A DNA stretch of 10,352 nt. Source: Planctomycetia bacterium. Lineage in GTDB: Bacteria > Planctomycetota > Phycisphaerae > Phycisphaerales > SM1A02. This document shows positions 6,740-10,352 of the stretch, in pieces. Below the pieces are notes generated by a model. The model was not told where the DNA came from, searched no databases, and saw nothing but the letters and a program-made list of their open reading frames with translations. A program made the translations under genes and the position numbers. Every line of letters starts with the position of its first letter. The first letter of the stretch is position 1. The DNA is taken from contig SYHM01000191.1 in NCBI GenBank assembly GCA_005799205.1, positions 1 through 10,352 on the forward strand, read 5' to 3'.

Positions 6740-9700
6740 CTATTCAGGACGCCCCTTCGCCTTCGATCGTTCGCTCGATGACAGTAATCGCACCGCCGCC
6801 GCATAGAGCGAGCGTCGCTTCGGTTTCGCTGGCACGACTGCCTCTGCGTTTGCAGTTGGTGAAGGAGCCGCAGGGGCAACTGGTGCTTGGGGAATTGGAG
6901 TCGCTTCAACTGGTGGGGGTGAATCTGACCGCACCTCGCGCCGTGGTTCGACGATGCGAGGATGTGCCGCCCTCGGCTGCTCGCTCGATGATTGGCGAGA
7001 AGATTGCTCTGATCCCTCGCGAGCGGTGCGGTCCCGTCCGCCGCGTCCGCGCCGTGAGCCGCGACGGCCTCGTCCACCCCGTTCGCCACGCTCGCTCTGA
7101 TGATCCTGGCCCGATGGGTGATTCCCTCGGCCACTTTGTGGCCCCTGAGCACCGCCGCTGCCATGTGATGCCCCTGGATCGCCAGCGTCGTCAGTGTGCA
7201 ACTGTGCAGCCTGGGCTGTGTCGCCGGACTCACTTCTGGTCGGAGTCGCTTCTGGAAAGAGTGCAGCAGCGCGTGCGATCAGTTCAGGCGGAAGCATCGT
7301 CGTCGTGACGGTCAACAGCGCTCCAACCTCTCGATCTGCATCGGCCCGCAGCCGCGAGACGAGTTCATCGACTGTGGTGTTCAAGATCACAGCAACGCGC
7401 GTCGTCTCGAATGCTGCCTGCTCGGCCACCATGTCGAGAATCGTCTCGACGCCTCGGCGCCCTCGGCCGCGTCGTCGACGATTGCTTGAATGTCCGCGGG
7501 AATGTGCATCATTCGCCGCACCCCCACTCGATTGGGATGGGTGCGATGGTTGCTCTTTTCGCCCACCCGAACTCGATGACCGTTCGCCAGGTGCGCGCGC
7601 CGACTGATCTGCGCCTCGCCCCCCGCGGCGTCGTCGTCCCCCGCGCCCTCCTTCACTGCGCGGCGTGCGTGCTCCAGATTCGCTCTCGCTTGTGTGAGTG
7701 CTCGGTGTCAGAGTCTCGCGCACGGAAAGCTCGTCGTCTGCAACATCGGGCAGGTCCTCGAATCCTCCAGCGAGCGCGATCGCGGTCGCGTCGGCTGGAG
7801 CTGGCTTTCGCTTTCGCCGTCGCCGCCGCGCGAGTACTTCAGCGGGAGAGAGTTCAACGATTTCCTCCTCGGGAAGCTCATCGTGCAGCGATCCCTTTCC
7901 GGGCCGAGGGGCCGCTGGCAGTCGGTCGAGTTCGAGATCGGCATTCTGGTCGTCGTAGGCGTAGAACTCGATGCGATCGGCCGCGAACGCTTCGCTGATG
8001 CGAACGTCGATGCGCTTGCTTGCGCGTTCTTCGAGTTCGTGCATCGCGCGTCGACGATTCGAGAGCAATTCACCCGCGACTCGAACTGAACAGACGAGCT
8101 CGACGCGGTGCACATTGGTGTAACTAAACAGCAGCGCGATCCGTCGCATCGCATCTGCGGCGACGGCGCCTGAGAGGCGAATCTCTCCGCTTCCGGTGCA
8201 GTGCGTGCAGTCTGCATAGTGCATCTTGCGCAGACTTGGTCGCATGCGCTGCCGGGTCATCTCGATGATCCCGAACTCACTGATCGGCGCAAACGAACTC
8301 TTTGCGCGATCGAGTTTTAGAAGCGCGGTCAACCGTTCTTCAATCTCGCGGCGGTGCTTGATGAACCGCATATCAATGCAGTCAACGACGATCAGTCCCC
8401 CTAGATCGCGAAGTCTCAGTTGGCGGCAAACTTCTTCAATGGCTTCACGATTCGTTTGAAAGGCATTGGTCTCAGAGTCGCGGGCGCTGCGAGATCGACC
8501 GCTGTTCACATCGATCGCGACGAGCGCCTCGGTTTGATCGAACACGAGCGCTCCGCCCGAGGGCAGCGGGACGACGCGCGAGTGAATCTCGTCGATCTGG
8601 CGCTCGATTCCGAACGCTTCGAAGACGGGGACCTTGCCGTTGTAGTACTGCACGGTGCCAGAGCTCTTGGGAGCGATCACGTCGAGGAACATCTTCGCGC
8701 GCTCGAAGGCCCCTGGGCTGTCAACGATGATCGATTCGACGGTGGAGTCAACTTGATCGCGCAGTGTGCGAACGAGCACATCGCTCTCGGTGTAGAGCTC
8801 GCAGGGTGCTCCAGTCTTCGAACTCCGCTTTTCCATCGCATCCCACAGTCGTTGCAGGTAGGCCGCATCGCGCTGCAGCTCAGTCTTGGTGCTATCAAAT
8901 CCAGCGGTTCGAAGGATGAACCCGAACCCCTCGGGGAGGTCGAGCGAGTCAAGGATTCGCCGCATCTCGCGCCGCTGATCTTCGTCCTCAACACGCCGCG
9001 AGACACCAACGCGATCCATGTCAGGCATCATCACGAGCAACCGCCCAGGAAGGCTCAGATAGCTCGTCAACGTTGGCCCCTTCGATCCGAGGCCCTCTTT
9101 GATGACCTGCACGAGAATCTCTTGGCCTTTGCGAAGCGCTTGCTGAATCAGCGGGCGTTCGCTCCGAGCAATCTTCTTGCCCACCTGCTCGGTGCGCTCT
9201 TCGCCGGGGAAGTACTTGGGATGAAGGTCACTGATATGCAGGAACCCGTTCTGTCCCGAACCAAAATCAACAAAGGCGGCTTGGATCGCCCCCTCGATAT
9301 TCATCACGCGGCCCTTGTAAATGCTGCCGACATTCGTCGCGCTTGCTTCACGCTCGCTGAAATACGAATCCAAGCGGCCGTCTGCGAGGATCGCGATCCG
9401 ACATTCGTCGCCTGGTTCATCATTCACAACCAGTTGGACCGCGCGTGTTGGAAGCGCTTTCGCCCGCACGCGTGAACGAGTCTTGGGGGCGATGTGGTCT
9501 TCGCCATCGGCCGCCGCGGGAGCATCGGCATCCGCCTCTCCATCGGCGCCTGGAATGCTTTCATCCAACTGCGCGTCAACAGGCGCTTCACTGGCCTCGT
9601 CGAGGGTGGGCGAGTCGCTTAGGGAGTTGCTCGCGACGGCTGGCTCGTCGTCGGTCAGTGTGTGCGGAGTCGCATCGTCATCGTCGTCAGCGAGATCGTG

Positions 9701-9862
9701 CTGTTCAGCCCGCTCGTGTGCCTCGTCGGCGTAATCGTCGAGATTGACTGGTGAGTCGCCCGTCTCGCGCTGCGCCGCTGTTTCATGCGGTTCAGTGGAG
9801 TCCTCGATCGGCTGGTCGCGTTGTTCTGAGTCTTGGTCTACCGGCTTCTTATTGTCTGGCAC
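6740..9862 (-). CDS. Ribonuclease E/G family endoribonuclease with long disordered arms
   Basis: An endonuclease of the RNase E/G family, which starts mRNA decay and processes rRNA at single-stranded AU-rich sites and prefers 5'-monophosphate ends. The 1040 residues fall into: an acidic, Asp/Glu/Ala-rich arm (1-~135); an S1 domain (~178-270) with KGRVMNIEGAIQAAFVDFG at 183-201; the 5'-sensor (Arg318-Thr319 in LRTAG); the DNase I-like catalytic part with AIDVNSG (449-455) giving Asp451 and Asn453, and RDLGGLIVVDCIDM (485-498) giving Asp494; and the zinc link CTHC (552-555) for dimer pairing. From ~660 on the tail is low-complexity, with RGG/Arg-rich blocks at 739-749, 795-804 and 928-944, a folded-looking island at ~805-870, and Pro/Ala then basic residues at the end. 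Such tails bind RNA and degradosome partners in RNase E. The product could equally be named Rne or Rng, so no symbol is given. It heads the dxr-rseP-SDR run. Confidence 0.95.
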   Translation of the reverse strand: MPDNKKPVDQDSEQRDQPIEDSTEPHETAAQRETGDSPVNLDDYADEAHERAEQHDLADDDDDATPHTLTDDEPAVASNSLSDSPTLDEASEAPVDAQLDESIPGADGEADADAPAAADGEDHIAPKTRSRVRAKALPTRAVQLVVNDEPGDECRIAILADGRLDSYFSEREASATNVGSIYKGRVMNIEGAIQAAFVDFGSGQNGFLHISDLHPKYFPGEERTEQVGKKIARSERPLIQQALRKGQEILVQVIKEGLGSKGPTLTSYLSLPGRLLVMMPDMDRVGVSRRVEDEDQRREMRRILDSLDLPEGFGFILRTAGFDSTKTELQRDAAYLQRLWDAMEKRSSKTGAPCELYTESDVLVRTLRDQVDSTVESIIVDSPGAFERAKMFLDVIAPKSSGTVQYYNGKVPVFEAFGIERQIDEIHSRVVPLPSGGALVFDQTEALVAIDVNSGRSRSARDSETNAFQTNREAIEEVCRQLRLRDLGGLIVVDCIDMRFIKHRREIEERLTALLKLDRAKSSFAPISEFGIIEMTRQRMRPSLRKMHYADCTHCTGSGEIRLSGAVAADAMRRIALLFSYTNVHRVELVCSVRVAGELLSNRRRAMHELEERASKRIDVRISEAFAADRIEFYAYDDQNADLELDRLPAAPRPGKGSLHDELPEEEIVELSPAEVLARRRRRKRKPAPADATAIALAGGFEDLPDVADDELSVRETLTPSTHTSESESGARTPRSEGGRGGRRRRGGRGADQSARAPGERSSSSGGRKEQPSHPSQSSGGAANDAHSRGHSSNRRRRGRGRRGVETILDMVAEQAAFETTRVAVILNTTVDELVSRLRADADREVGALLTVTTTMLPPELIARAAALFPEATPTRSESGDTAQAAQLHTDDAGDPGASHGSGGAQGPQSGRGNHPSGQDHQSERGERGGRGRRGSRRGRGGRDRTAREGSEQSSRQSSSEQPRAAHPRIVEPRREVRSDSPPPVEATPIPQAPVAPAAPSPTANAEAVVPAKPKRRSLYAAAVRLLSSSERSKAKGRPE

Positions 9863-9869
9863 GATGTCA

Positions 9870-9876
9870 TCCTGCC
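9870..9876 (-). promoter_or_regulatory. Ribosome binding site deciding a GTG start
   Basis: On the minus strand GGCAGGA ends seven bases before the GTG at 9862. This is good Shine-Dalgarno spacing and supports GTG as the start of the RNase E/G gene. An ATG at 9868-9870 overlaps this site but is in another frame. No in-frame ATG occurs until residue 186, inside the S1 domain. Confidence 0.65.
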
Positions 9877-9929
9877 GCCATGGTGCGGCGAGTCATGACG
9901 GAACGCGCATCGATGAGCCCCAAAGCCCG

Positions 9930-9953
9930 CAACCATGCTGAGATGCATGGTTG
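9930..9953 (-). promoter_or_regulatory. Perfect 9-bp hairpin in the leader of the RNase E/G gene
   Basis: CAACCATGC (9930-9938) and GCATGGTTG (9945-9953) are perfect reverse complements around a six-base loop. As minus-strand RNA the loop reads AUCUCA. The stem ends 67 bases before the GTG start. A second, imperfect stem lies next to it (9961-9979). In E. coli the rne leader carries hairpins that let RNase E reduce its own mRNA, so a similar role is a reasonable guess, not shown. It could also be a DNA operator. Confidence 0.45.
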
Positions 9954-10055
9954 AGGTGCACTTGACCAACAAGGTCGAGCGAGGCGGTCGTTGTTCACAC
10001 TTCATCGTGTCTGTTCCGTCCGCATGCCGAGGGGGGTCCGCAGTGCCGAACCACG

Positions 10056-10072
10056 GCGCGTGAGTCACGCGC
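10056..10072. promoter_or_regulatory. 17-bp palindrome, candidate operator
   Basis: GCGCGTGAGTCACGCGC is a perfect inverted repeat with 8-base arms around one central base. It lies 67 bases after the ptsI-like stop and about 190 bases before the RNase E/G start, in the spacer between two co-directional genes. It has the symmetry of a binding site for a dimeric regulator. As RNA it would form a 7-bp stem with a three-base loop, but no T-run follows on either strand, so an intrinsic terminator is unlikely. Confidence 0.4.
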
Positions 10073-10139
10073 GGCGATTCGCGGGTCCTGCCCGATCTCA
10101 GTCATGCATTGTTTCTAATTGGTCTTTCTGAGCGAGGCA

Positions 10140-10352
10140 CTAGTTGCCTTCTGAGCCAGCCAGTGCTTCTGGGTCGATTTTTCGAAGTTCGTCACGCAGG
10201 CACGCAAGGACTTGCCGGTCTGAGTCAAACGAGCCGACTCGCCTCGCGAGCGCCTCACAGTGTTCGATCTCAAGCCCCCGAACCACCCGCTTCACCGCGG
10301 GGATCTGTCCAGGTGACATCGAGAGTGTACGCACTCCCATCCCAAGGAGCAA
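10140..10352 (-). CDS. ptsI: C-terminal end of phosphoenolpyruvate-protein phosphotransferase (PTS enzyme I), 5' part outside window
   Basis: The frame is open from the right edge to a TAG at 10140-10142, giving the last 70 residues. LLGMGVRTLSMSPGQIPAVK matches the highly conserved end of PTS enzyme I (LLGMGLDEFSMS...IPRIK in E. coli), the last part of the PEP-binding TIM barrel, followed by the usual helical tail. Enzyme I takes phosphate from PEP and passes it to HPr, starting sugar uptake by the phosphotransferase system or, in bacteria with few sugar permeases, a regulatory phosphorelay. The true start and the phospho-His domain lie beyond the window. The related PEP synthase and pyruvate phosphate dikinase are less likely from the tail sequence. 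No terminator is visible after the stop. Confidence 0.85.
   Translation of the reverse strand: MLLGMGVRTLSMSPGQIPAVKRVVRGLEIEHCEALARRVGSFDSDRQVLACLRDELRKIDPEALAGSEGN

Noticed and set aside
8420..9475. 351-residue plus-strand ORF
   Set aside because: Antisense shadow of the conserved RNase E/G catalytic core.
9838..10068. 76-codon minus-strand ORF before the RNase E/G gene
   Set aside because: Overlaps the RNase E/G start region, spans the leader hairpin and palindrome, and shows no protein-like pattern.
1..10352. tRNA, rRNA, tmRNA, CRISPR array, transposase or phage genes
   Set aside because: No cloverleaf, regular repeat-spacer series, terminal inverted repeats or mobile-element protein motifs were seen.

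Overview
The window reads as a stretch of ordinary bacterial chromosome, moderately GC-rich, most likely from the phylum Planctomycetota (perhaps Phycisphaerae). This assignment is inference. It rests on the 713-residue multi-PDZ site-2 protease, the 1040-residue RNase E/G with long disordered arms, the secreted Cys-rich M36-like gluzincin, and several starts without a Shine-Dalgarno sequence. No mobile element, tRNA, rRNA or CRISPR array was found.

Layout, left to right. Positions 1-1830 (minus) hold the N-terminal 610 codons of a secreted zinc metallopeptidase that runs off the left edge. A 240-base divergent spacer follows, with a good sigma70-like promoter facing the peptidase and a short repeat/palindrome cluster. 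smpB (2071-2553, plus) is the only plus-strand gene. It converges tail to tail, 20 bases apart, on a minus-strand run that reads from right to left: RNase E/G (9862-6740), dxr (6721-5534), rseP-like protease (5442-3301) and a short-chain dehydrogenase (3278-2574). The gaps in that run are 18, 91 and 22 bases, so one operon is likely. A 277-base spacer with a 17-bp palindrome and a perfect 9-bp hairpin separates it from the 3' end of a ptsI-like gene (10352-10140, minus) cut by the right edge.

Functionally the centre is housekeeping: RNA turnover (RNase E/G), ribosome rescue (SmpB), isoprenoid precursor synthesis by the MEP pathway (Dxr) and intramembrane proteolysis (RseP). The dxr-rseP neighbourhood echoes the proteobacterial dxr-ispU-cdsA-rseP cluster without the middle genes. 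The most interesting points are architectural: the large arms of RNase E/G with a folded-looking island in the tail, the hairpin in its leader, the expanded RseP, and an SDR with an altered catalytic tetrad. I see no clear sign of a previously undescribed multi-gene system.
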